Source: UMGS946 sp048421225 (GTDB lineage Bacteria > Bacillota > Clostridia > Christensenellales > CAG-138). From it: a stretch of DNA of 9,184 bases. The stretch's first letter is position 1. The number at the start of each line of letters is the position of its first letter. Made by a program: the position numbers and the translations under genes. The DNA is taken from positions 1 to 9,184 of the forward strand of contig DBFNRV010000009.1 in the NCBI GenBank assembly GCA_048421225.1, read 5' to 3'. Shown here piece by piece: positions 1 through 6,331 of the stretch. Below the pieces are notes generated by a model. The model saw only the letters and a list, made by a program, of their open reading frames with translations, was not told where the DNA came from and ran no database searches.

Positions 1-61
1 TAGATAGACTCCGCATAAATGCGCGCATCTTTTACAATCATACCCCATCAATATATAGATG

Positions 62-883
62 TCAATCAAACAGCGCCGTCGCTAGCGCCGCAAGCGAATC
101 GACATCTATAGCCTCCGCCCTCGCGGAAGGCGGGATTCCGCATTGGGCGCATGCGACAAGCGCATCCTCCTTTGATATTCCGCCGGATATAAGATTATTC
201 TGAATGGTTTTTCTCCTGTTCGCGAAAACCAGCGCGCATAACCTGCAAAGCTTATCAATATCTTGCCTGTCGTGTACTCTTGTAAGCTTAACTACGGTTG
301 ATTCAACTTCCGGCATGGGGTAATAGCTTTCCGGCGATAAATCGATAAGCCTTAACGCCGTATATTGATATTGCGATATAACCGCAAGCGGGCCATAGGT
401 ACGGCGGGACGGCTGGGCAAAAAACCGGCCGGCCGCCTCCCTTTGAAGCATTAGGGTCATGGTCTCAATCGGAAGGCCGCTCTTTAACAGCCTCATGCAT
501 ATGGGAGTCGTGACATAGTATGGAAGATTGGCTACAACGTCAATCGTTTCGCCCTGTAGCATTTCATGAATCAGTCTTAGATCGCACTTTAAAAAATCGG
601 CGAAAAGCATGGTTACATTATTGCATCCCTCCAAGGCAAAGCTTAGGGTTTGTTCAAGTCCCCTGTCTATTTCAACTGATACGACAAAACGCGCCCGCTT
701 GGATAGCATCCGGGTCATCGTACCCATACCCGCCCCGATCTCAAGAACACATTTTCCATCGATACCCGCGCCGTCGATTATGGACTCTAGAGCGCCCCGA
801 TCATCGATAAAATTCTGGCCGAGGGCTTTATTCGGCTTCAAGCCAAACCTATTTATTAAATATTTTGTATTGAGCTTATCCAT
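62..883 (-). CDS. rsmA: 16S rRNA (adenine1518-N6/adenine1519-N6)-dimethyltransferase RsmA (KsgA)
   Basis: This enzyme uses S-adenosylmethionine to dimethylate two adjacent adenines in the 3'-terminal hairpin of 16S rRNA, a late step and checkpoint of 30S subunit assembly in the cytoplasm. The 273-residue length is normal for the family. Visible motifs in order are the N-terminal LGQNF (residues 21-25), the SAM-binding glycine motif EIGAGMG (48-54), the acidic end of beta-2 (EID, 71-73), and the catalytic NLPYY motif (119-123) that stacks the target adenine. A YYPMPEVES stretch then opens the C-terminal RNA-binding domain. The ATG lies 2 nt after the stop of the upstream yabE-like gene. Its likely ribosome binding site (GAGGA, 898-894) sits inside that gene's last codons, so translational coupling is likely. 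Family assignment is very secure. Confidence 0.97.
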   Translation of the reverse strand: MDKLNTKYLINRFGLKPNKALGQNFIDDRGALESIIDGAGIDGKCVLEIGAGMGTMTRMLSKRARFVVSVEIDRGLEQTLSFALEGCNNVTMLFADFLKCDLRLIHEMLQGETIDVVANLPYYVTTPICMRLLKSGLPIETMTLMLQREAAGRFFAQPSRRTYGPLAVISQYQYTALRLIDLSPESYYPMPEVESTVVKLTRVHDRQDIDKLCRLCALVFANRRKTIQNNLISGGISKEDALVACAQCGIPPSARAEAIDVDSLAALATALFD

Positions 884-885
884 AT

Positions 886-2139
886 TTAAGGGTTCCTCGG
901 AACATTTACACTGTTTTTTAGAATATAAATCTTAAAATTACGTTTTCTTCCCCAACGTCTGCATTCGCTTTCAGAATTAAAAAATAAGTCCACAAGGTTT
1001 TTCATTCCACTTTCCGCATGGCGAAACCCTCCGGTATCCAGCGCGGTACCGTAGCCGTAACCAGGAACGTATATCTTAGAATAATACGGTATTACCTTTG
1101 GGTTAACCGCAATAGTGCCAAGATCGGGCCAGGTCCCCTTTGCCGTCCTCTCCCCCGTGTGCGTATATGCGGTGCATTCCACATACATTACCTCTGCGAT
1201 CATATCCTCCGTCGGCGGAGCTTTATAGCGCCTCCATTCATACAAATAGCTGGTTTGATACCTAATCCTTGTTCCAACCCGTATCACCTCGTCAACCGCT
1301 TCGGCAATCACTGTCTGGTCTACCGTTTCGCGCGATATCTCAACGCCATCCTTAATGGTTATTCTCTGCGTAATCTGTTTTGTCCCGTCCCTTCCCTCCT
1401 GTTGTGTTACGCTCTTACCCTCATACATCGAGCTGTCCTTCACAATTATCTCCTGGGCATAGAGCGGCCTGTAAGAGGTATCATATTCGGTCTCGACCGA
1501 AGCATAGCTAATCCTTTGTCCAGGCTCAAGATCCGCGTAGGGCTTATACGACAGCTCGTCGTCGGCATCATATAAGATGTTGGCCTTTGATAACGCGTTT
1601 CCTACCGTTCCTCCGCTAAGGCTTACCACGGTTACCTTATCCTCGGACGCTACCGCTACGGGAAAAGCCCTTGCAATCTCTATTATCATCCCATCGTCAA
1701 GCATTGCGTCCAATGGATATGATACAATATCCTCTGAGTTCAACACTATTTGAGCTTCCCCCAGAAATTCCCCTACGGTTTTTGGCCAGACCAGATATTC
1801 TGCTGATTTTCCGTTTGCGGTTAGCAATACCGTCACTCTTCCATCCTCCGTGTTTGACATTCCATACAGCGATATTGTCGATAATATGAGTCCTGCGGCC
1901 AGAAGCAGGTCAAGCGCTAAAAAACCAATGCGCTTAAAGTTTACTGAACGGGTTTTATGCGGTGATACAGTTTCGTTATCTTCGGCAGCGCTAGTCGCTA
2001 TATGGTTCCTTAATGTGGTAGCCAAAGAAAAAAGGCACGTTCTAAATCGTGCCATAACGCCGGCTATTGGCCCTATAGTCCTGTATCTGTCGCGGTCCGC
2101 CCCTGTATCCAAGCCGTCAGTCCGTCTCCGAGTATTCAT
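886..2139 (-). CDS. yabE: YabE-like cell wall protein: TM anchor, DUF348 repeats, G5 and 3D domains
   Basis: This is a probable membrane-anchored peptidoglycan-binding/hydrolytic protein acting outside the membrane, related to Bacillus YabE and to the Rpf/Sps group. A 69-residue charged N-terminal part precedes one membrane segment (about 70-94). Two ubiquitin-like DUF348 repeats follow (about 101-155 and 158-213), then a G5 domain (about 214-291, with the QQEGRDG turn), then a C-terminal 3D domain (about 318-407, with AYT, GTIAVNPKVIP and LDTGG). Two of the three family aspartates are seen (D368, D384); the third position appears to be Asn388. The ATG at 2139 has a GGGGGAG only 2 nt upstream, and an in-frame TAA lies just before it, so no longer start exists. 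A shorter start at Met29 cannot be excluded but lacks a visible ribosome binding site. Enzyme activity is inferred from the family, not shown. Confidence 0.9.
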   Translation of the reverse strand: MNTRRRTDGLDTGADRDRYRTIGPIAGVMARFRTCLFSLATTLRNHIATSAAEDNETVSPHKTRSVNFKRIGFLALDLLLAAGLILSTISLYGMSNTEDGRVTVLLTANGKSAEYLVWPKTVGEFLGEAQIVLNSEDIVSYPLDAMLDDGMIIEIARAFPVAVASEDKVTVVSLSGGTVGNALSKANILYDADDELSYKPYADLEPGQRISYASVETEYDTSYRPLYAQEIIVKDSSMYEGKSVTQQEGRDGTKQITQRITIKDGVEISRETVDQTVIAEAVDEVIRVGTRIRYQTSYLYEWRRYKAPPTEDMIAEVMYVECTAYTHTGERTAKGTWPDLGTIAVNPKVIPYYSKIYVPGYGYGTALDTGGFRHAESGMKNLVDLFFNSESECRRWGRKRNFKIYILKNSVNVPRNP

Positions 2140-2171
2140 AACTCCCCCGTTTTACTGTTCATCTTATACAT
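2136..2171 (-). other. Upstream 11-codon reading frame overlapping the yabE-like start
   Basis: Read on the minus strand, ATG at 2171 opens a frame encoding MYKMNSKTGEL that stops with TGA at 2138-2136. The stop overlaps the yabE-like ATG in an ATGA arrangement. A second in-frame ATG at 2162 would give 8 residues. Neither ATG has a recognisable ribosome binding site. The first lies only about 6 nt from the predicted transcription start, so it would have to be translated as an almost leaderless message. This may be chance, or a coupling device for the poorly spaced yabE-like ribosome binding site. Confidence 0.25.
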
Positions 2172-2183
2172 GAATTTAAATAA

Positions 2184-2212
2184 ATATTAGCATAAAACTT
2201 TCTTGCTGTCAA
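2184..2212 (-). promoter_or_regulatory. Extended -10 sigma-A promoter for the yabE-like/rsmA unit
   Basis: On the minus strand, TTGACA (2212-2207) matches the consensus -35 perfectly. It is followed by a 17-nt spacer and TAATAT (2189-2184) as -10, with a TGC extended -10 element directly before it. Transcription would start near 2177, leaving a leader of about 38 nt before the ATG at 2139. This is the best-scoring promoter by eye in the window and the only clear one upstream of the pair. Confidence 0.75.
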
Positions 2213-2228
2213 ATCCATCCCCAGTATA

Positions 2229-2247
2229 CATTATCAAGCATTATCAA
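2229..2247. repeat. 9-bp direct repeat between divergent -35 boxes (possible operator)
   Basis: CATTATCAA occurs twice, at 2229-2237 and 2239-2247, with a 10-bp period that places both copies on the same helix face. The pair lies between the -35 box of the leftward promoter (2207-2212) and that of the rightward promoter (2255-2260). This is a typical place for an activator or shared repressor, but no regulator is identifiable from the window. Confidence 0.35.
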
Positions 2248-2254
2248 TAAGCGT

Positions 2255-2283
2255 TTGCCAACGCATCTCCTCTATTATATAAT
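2255..2283 (+). promoter_or_regulatory. Sigma-A promoter for the penicillin-binding protein gene
   Basis: TTGCCA (2255-2260) and a perfect TATAAT (2278-2283) are separated by 17 nt. Transcription would begin near 2290, giving a leader of about 24 nt that contains the GGAGG ribosome binding site. The promoter diverges from the yabE-like promoter; the two -35 boxes are 42 bp apart. Confidence 0.72.
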
Positions 2284-2302
2284 TAGGTTGATTTAAATAT
2301 AT

Positions 2303-2307
2303 GGAGG
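2303..2307 (+). promoter_or_regulatory. Ribosome binding site that sets the TTG start of the PBP gene
   Basis: GGAGG lies 6 nt upstream of TTG at 2314. The first residues from that TTG form a complete lipoprotein signal peptide (RR, then a hydrophobic stretch, then AGGC). This favours the TTG over any later ATG. Confidence 0.8.
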
Positions 2308-2313
2308 CATATT

Positions 2314-4851
2314 TTGAGAAGAGCGCTGTCGTATATTTTCGTACTGCTTTTTGTGCTTGCAACCGCGTTAGCTGGAGGCTGTTCTAAAAACGCCCCGGCT
2401 TCCGCCGGCGAGCTTATTACAGAGTTTCTTGACAAGCTCTGCGCCGGAGAATACAGCGAGTGTTATAAATACCTTGACACCGACTCTTCAAGGAGCCGGG
2501 AGGATATGGAGCAGATCATAAGCGCCGTAACCAAATCGGTATGGTCACGCTACAACGTAATCGGCGATAATGGAAAGCGCATTGAATACGATCCTGACAG
2601 GGCGTATTTTACCGCGTCTCCCAGTCTGGAGATAACTCCAACAGCGGCCCCCCCATCGGGAGGGATCGATGTAGCTACCACTGGCGTCAACATCCCCGTA
2701 GCTAAAAGCGTTCTACTTTCAAACGAACCTTCATCGTCCGAGCCAGGTTCCGCTCCGTCCCCTACCGAGCCTATGGCGCCCACGCCTTCTTCGCCGCCTA
2801 CCCCAGCGGCCACGGAGGATAAGCCGCTTGAGGATGTGCTTGAAGAAATAGAATCCCTTTTGACTAACCAGCAGTATCTCGAAAATACATTTGAAAATAT
2901 ATCAGAGGAACGTTTCGCGGCGCTTTATGAGTCAACATTCGATATGCTTGATATAAGCTCTATGTCATATTCGATTGAATCGCTAAATGAAGGCCAGTAT
3001 ATGACCACTCTCAGCTATACCCTTACGTATCATTCAGCATTGGCGGGCGATATGACATACGGCTTTAACCTTGCGCTGCGCAACCGCAACAATAGCTGGA
3101 CCATCCCCTGGTCCCCTTCCCTGGTCTTCCCAAGCATGGATTGGGGCGACAGAATAGTAAAGCACCGGCTTACTTCAGCCAGAGGTGAAATTGTAGCTTC
3201 TAAGGGTTTCGTTATGGCTGAAAACGTAGGCGCACACGCAATATTAGCCAATACCTCGGAGATTTCGGAACCAACGGCATTCTCCCAACAGGCCGCATCC
3301 CTGCTTGGACTTGACGCAAGCGCCCTTGAAAAGCGAATTCGCGGAGCCGCTCCAGGCTCGTCTATCATGCTGGACAAGCTATATCCTGACGAGCTTACCG
3401 ACACGCTTAAGGAGCAGCTGTTGCTTATAGACGGAGTAAGCATAGATTCAGATGGTTATGGGGCGCTGCGCAATTATCCTTTCAGCGATACTCTGGCCCA
3501 TGTTCTGGGATATGTCGGCTATATCGACAAGGACAAGCTGGACCAGTATAACGAGGGGCGCACCGACGAGGATGGATTGTATAACCCCGACTCCATTGTA
3601 GGAAGGTCGGGCCTTGAAAGGCTGCATGAATCCGACCTTCGGGGCAGGGACGGTTATATGATCTTCATCAGAAGCTATGATGGGATAAATCAGGGAACGC
3701 TCTACAACAAGGACGTTCAGAATGGTTACGACGTAAGAGTCACCTTTGATATGGATTTGCAGCTTCGGCTTGAGGAGGTGCTTGACTTAACGCTCTATGG
3801 CGACGACGTGGCCGCCGCCGTAGTCGTTATGAATCCAACAACAGGGGCAATCCAGGCCATGTCCTCATACCCGTCATATGACTTAAATCAGCTAACGCGC
3901 GGAAATACCGCTTATTATAAAGAGCTCACCGATGATGCCCAAAAGCCGCTTCTCAACAGGGTAACGCAGGGCTTATATCCTCCTGGGTCTACCTTTAAGG
4001 CTTTTACCGCAGCTGCCGCACTGCAATATAATGTTCTAACGCCTGATTATGTATTTACAGGCAAAATAGTAAACGATTATTGGACCCCAACCGAATACGG
4101 CACATGGATATGGCCATCCATAAAGCGCGCTGAAATTCACAATAGGGAGCTTCCGTTAAATATGCGAAACGCTATACTGCACTCGGACAATATCTACTTT
4201 GCCAACGCCGCCCTGCTGATGGGCGAGGACCGTTTTATTCAGTTTTTAGAAAACATCGGAATGAACGGCAGCGTTCCGTTTGAGCTTGGCTCGTCAAAAT
4301 CCCAGATAGTAAACGAGAATACCGATATTTCATATAAACTGCTTGCGGACATGGGATACGGCCAGGGCGAGCTGCTGGTTACGCCGCTTCAGCTGGCGGC
4401 GATGTTTTCGGCGTTTGCAAACGGCGGGTCCATGGTTGTCCCCCGCATAGTAGAAGGATTTTATAAAACGGAAGGCTCAAGATATAGCGCTGTATCAATA
4501 CGCGAGTCCGAAACATGGATAGAAAACGCAGTCAGTCAACCCGCCGTTTCCAAACTGCTGCCCATGCTTGAAGACGTTGTTAATTCCAAGTATAACGGCA
4601 CGGGCCGCCCCCTGCGGGTAAAAAACTGCACAGTAGCGGGCAAGACGGGCACAGCGGAGATCGGCTCGGACAAAAGCCGTGAGATATCATGGTTTGTAGG
4701 ATTCAGAACAGGGGTGTCCGACGAGGACGCGAGACTTGCCCTTGTCATGATTGAAATACCCAACGAGGATAAATACACCAACCTTAAATTCGGGATTGCG
4801 CGTGCTATGCTCGAGATGGAAGCTGCCCCTGATGAAAGTGCCGGCGGATGA
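2314..4851 (+). CDS. MecA-like class B penicillin-binding protein (D,D-transpeptidase lipoprotein)
   Basis: This is a peptidoglycan transpeptidase that cross-links stem peptides on the outer face of the membrane. The start is TTG. A signal peptide with lipobox AGGC predicts lipidation at Cys23. An NTF2-like MecA_N-type domain starts near residue 33, is interrupted by a Pro/Ser/Thr-rich stretch (about 107-170), and ends near 275 with the family-like IPWSPSLVFP. A PBP dimer (pedestal) domain follows, including RGE at 290-292. The transpeptidase domain occupies about 490-835 with STFK (nucleophile Ser559, Lys562), SDN (624-626) and KTG (777-779), so all three active-site motifs are intact. At 845 residues it is longer than typical members of the group, partly because of the insert. 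Such proteins are often low-affinity beta-lactam targets, but no resistance property can be inferred here. It is divergent from the yabE-like gene and probably monocistronic. Confidence 0.93.
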   Translation: MRRALSYIFVLLFVLATALAGGCSKNAPASAGELITEFLDKLCAGEYSECYKYLDTDSSRSREDMEQIISAVTKSVWSRYNVIGDNGKRIEYDPDRAYFTASPSLEITPTAAPPSGGIDVATTGVNIPVAKSVLLSNEPSSSEPGSAPSPTEPMAPTPSSPPTPAATEDKPLEDVLEEIESLLTNQQYLENTFENISEERFAALYESTFDMLDISSMSYSIESLNEGQYMTTLSYTLTYHSALAGDMTYGFNLALRNRNNSWTIPWSPSLVFPSMDWGDRIVKHRLTSARGEIVASKGFVMAENVGAHAILANTSEISEPTAFSQQAASLLGLDASALEKRIRGAAPGSSIMLDKLYPDELTDTLKEQLLLIDGVSIDSDGYGALRNYPFSDTLAHVLGYVGYIDKDKLDQYNEGRTDEDGLYNPDSIVGRSGLERLHESDLRGRDGYMIFIRSYDGINQGTLYNKDVQNGYDVRVTFDMDLQLRLEEVLDLTLYGDDVAAAVVVMNPTTGAIQAMSSYPSYDLNQLTRGNTAYYKELTDDAQKPLLNRVTQGLYPPGSTFKAFTAAAALQYNVLTPDYVFTGKIVNDYWTPTEYGTWIWPSIKRAEIHNRELPLNMRNAILHSDNIYFANAALLMGEDRFIQFLENIGMNGSVPFELGSSKSQIVNENTDISYKLLADMGYGQGELLVTPLQLAAMFSAFANGGSMVVPRIVEGFYKTEGSRYSAVSIRESETWIENAVSQPAVSKLLPMLEDVVNSKYNGTGRPLRVKNCTVAGKTGTAEIGSDKSREISWFVGFRTGVSDEDARLALVMIEIPNEDKYTNLKFGIARAMLEMEAAPDESAGG

Positions 4852-4878
4852 TGGTTTTGAGCATATCCGCCAAATTTT
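4843..4878 (+). terminator. Hairpin terminator overlapping the PBP stop codon
   Basis: GGCGGAT (4843-4849) pairs perfectly with ATCCGCC (4865-4871). A further ATG/CAT pairing (4851-4853 with 4862-4864) stacks on it past one bulged G, leaving an 8-nt loop. AAATTTT follows, a short and weak U-run. The TGA stop (4849-4851) is inside the left arm. This would separate the PBP transcript from the CoA-transferase operon. Confidence 0.55.
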
Positions 4879-4881
4879 CGG

Positions 4882-4909
4882 CTATTGCAATGAATTTCGT
4901 TGCCAATAG
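4882..4909. repeat. Imperfect inverted repeat overlapping the -35 of the CoA-transferase operon
   Basis: CTATTGCAA (4882-4890) and TTGCCAATAG (4900-4909) are inverted copies, differing by one unpaired base in the right arm. The right arm contains the predicted -35 hexamer (4900-4905). It could be a repressor operator or a second weak hairpin; no U-run follows. No regulator gene is present in the window. Confidence 0.35.
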
Positions 4910-4928
4910 GGTCTTATAGGTATAAAAT
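4900..4928 (+). promoter_or_regulatory. Probable promoter of the CoA-transferase/thiolase operon
   Basis: TTGCCA (4900-4905), the same -35 hexamer as in the PBP promoter, is followed by 17 nt and TAAAAT (4923-4928). Transcription would begin near 4935, about 50 nt before the first ATG. An alternative -10, TATGAT at 4935-4940, has no fitting -35. I see no clear catabolite-response (cre) site. Confidence 0.5.
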
Positions 4929-4985
4929 AAAGTGTATGATAAATGCGCGGATAATGTGCGCTAACATAAAACGGAGGTACAGCGA

Positions 4986-5648
4986 ATGAACAAAATTGTA
5001 ACTGCAAAGGAGGCGCTATCCAGAATCAAGGATGGCGATACGCTTCTAGTTGGCGGGTTCCTTCAGGGCGGAAGTCCGGAATATATTCTGGGCGAACTGA
5101 TTGATCACCCTGCCAGACACCTGACAATAGTCAACAACGATATGGGGCTTGCTGAAAACAACCTTACAAAGATTATGGAAAACGGCAGGGTTGACAAGAT
5201 AATTTGCACCTATATTGGCCTAAACCCGATGGCGCAGCAGATGTATCATAACGATCAAACTACGGTGGAACTGAACCCACAGGGCACGCTCGTGGAACGC
5301 ATACGCTGCGCGGGCGCTGGAATTGCGGGATTTTATACGCCCACTGGCGTTGGCACCGTGATAGAGGAGGGCAAGGAAAAGCGCAGCTTTGACGGAGCAG
5401 AATATCTTTTTGAAAGAGCGCTTGCGGGGGACGTTGCCATCGTTCACGCCGCTGTTGTCGACGAATCTGGAAATTGCTTTATGAAGGGTTCTTCAAAGAA
5501 CTTCAACGCCGTCATGCCCGCCGCTGCCAGCTATGTAATTGTTGAGGCCGAAAAGATCGTTCCCGTAGGCGAAATTGACAGCGAACTTGTCACTGTACCC
5601 GGTATATTTATAGATGCAATCGTAAGCATTCCCAAGGAGGGCAAATAA
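4986..5648 (+). CDS. atoD: 3-oxoacid/butyrate-acetoacetate CoA-transferase subunit A
   Basis: This is the alpha subunit of a family I CoA-transferase, which moves CoA between an acyl-CoA donor and a free acid such as acetoacetate, acetate or butyrate. The 220-residue length fits the AtoD/CtfA/ScoA type. Visible features are the N-terminal DGDTLLVGGF glycine motif (16-25), IVNNDMG (48-54), the GFYTPTGVGT segment and the late AVMPAAASYVIVEAE strand region. GGAGG lies 8 nt before the ATG. The subunit B gene begins 1 nt after this stop, and its ribosome binding site is inside this gene, as expected for subunits made in equal amounts. The acetoacetate preference is inferred from the neighbouring thiolase; an oxoadipate or other 3-oxoacid substrate is possible. 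Confidence 0.92.
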   Translation: MNKIVTAKEALSRIKDGDTLLVGGFLQGGSPEYILGELIDHPARHLTIVNNDMGLAENNLTKIMENGRVDKIICTYIGLNPMAQQMYHNDQTTVELNPQGTLVERIRCAGAGIAGFYTPTGVGTVIEEGKEKRSFDGAEYLFERALAGDVAIVHAAVVDESGNCFMKGSSKNFNAVMPAAASYVIVEAEKIVPVGEIDSELVTVPGIFIDAIVSIPKEGK

Positions 5649-5649
5649 T

Positions 5650-6309
5650 ATGGCACTTGATAAAAAGAACTTTATTGCAAAGCGCGTTGCTATGGAACTA
5701 AACGACGGAGACGTTGTAAACCTGGGTATAGGGCTGCCTACGCTGGTAGCCAACCACATCCCTGACGGCATAAACGTAACGTTCCACGCTGAAAACGGCA
5801 TAATCGGCGCAGGTCCGGCCGCTGGCGGGGACGAACTTGATTTGGATATATTCAATGCCGGAGGACAATACATAACAGTTGTGAAGGGGGCGAAATTTCT
5901 CTCAAGCGACGAGTCCTTTGCAATTATCAGGGGAGGGCATGTGCATATGACCGTTCTTGGAGCGCTTCAAGTGGATCAGAAGGGAAATCTTGCCAACTGG
6001 AACGTACCCGGCAAAAAGGTAACCGGTATGGGCGGAGCTATGGATCTGGTAGCCAAGGCGAAGAAGGTAATAGTAGCCATGGAGCATACTGCAAAGGGCA
6101 ACCATAAGATCCTGTCTGAATGTACCTTCCCACTGACCGGCGCCGGAGTGGTTGACATCATCATTACGGACATGGGCTTTATGGAGGTAACGCCCGAGGG
6201 CCTCGTTCTTCGGGAAATCGCGCCCGACGTATCCGTTGAAGAAGTACAAGCCGCCACTGGCGCCAAGCTTATAATACCTGACGATATTAAAGTCATGAAT
6301 GTAGAATAG
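5650..6309 (+). CDS. atoA: 3-oxoacid/butyrate-acetoacetate CoA-transferase subunit B
   Basis: This is the beta subunit of the same CoA-transferase and carries the catalytic residue. In family I enzymes a glutamate attacks the acyl-CoA to form a covalent glutamyl-CoA thioester. Here that residue is Glu48 in the AENGIIG motif. Other signatures are NLGIGLPTLV (24-33) and the conserved GGAMDLVAKAKKVIVAMEH block, followed by the PLTGAGVVDIIITD segment. The 219-residue length is normal. An AAGGAGG ribosome binding site (5634-5640) sits 9 nt upstream, within the 3' end of subunit A. The thiolase gene follows after 22 nt. Subunit assignment is secure; substrate is inferred. Confidence 0.93.
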   Translation: MALDKKNFIAKRVAMELNDGDVVNLGIGLPTLVANHIPDGINVTFHAENGIIGAGPAAGGDELDLDIFNAGGQYITVVKGAKFLSSDESFAIIRGGHVHMTVLGALQVDQKGNLANWNVPGKKVTGMGGAMDLVAKAKKVIVAMEHTAKGNHKILSECTFPLTGAGVVDIIITDMGFMEVTPEGLVLREIAPDVSVEEVQAATGAKLIIPDDIKVMNVE

Positions 6310-6331
6310 AGTTGCGGGAGGAATAGGATAA

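Noticed and set aside
1..61. A possible terminator after rsmA (ATGCGCGCAT palindrome and CGCAT/ATGCG pairing)
   Set aside because: The stem is short, its loop would be only 2 nt and no T-run follows on the minus strand. The window ends too soon to judge.
1018..1575. A 185-residue frame on the plus strand, antisense to the yabE-like gene
   Set aside because: Its composition mirrors the opposite coding strand and there is no start signal or promoter. An antisense RNA is known for Bacillus yabE, but nothing in this sequence supports one directly.
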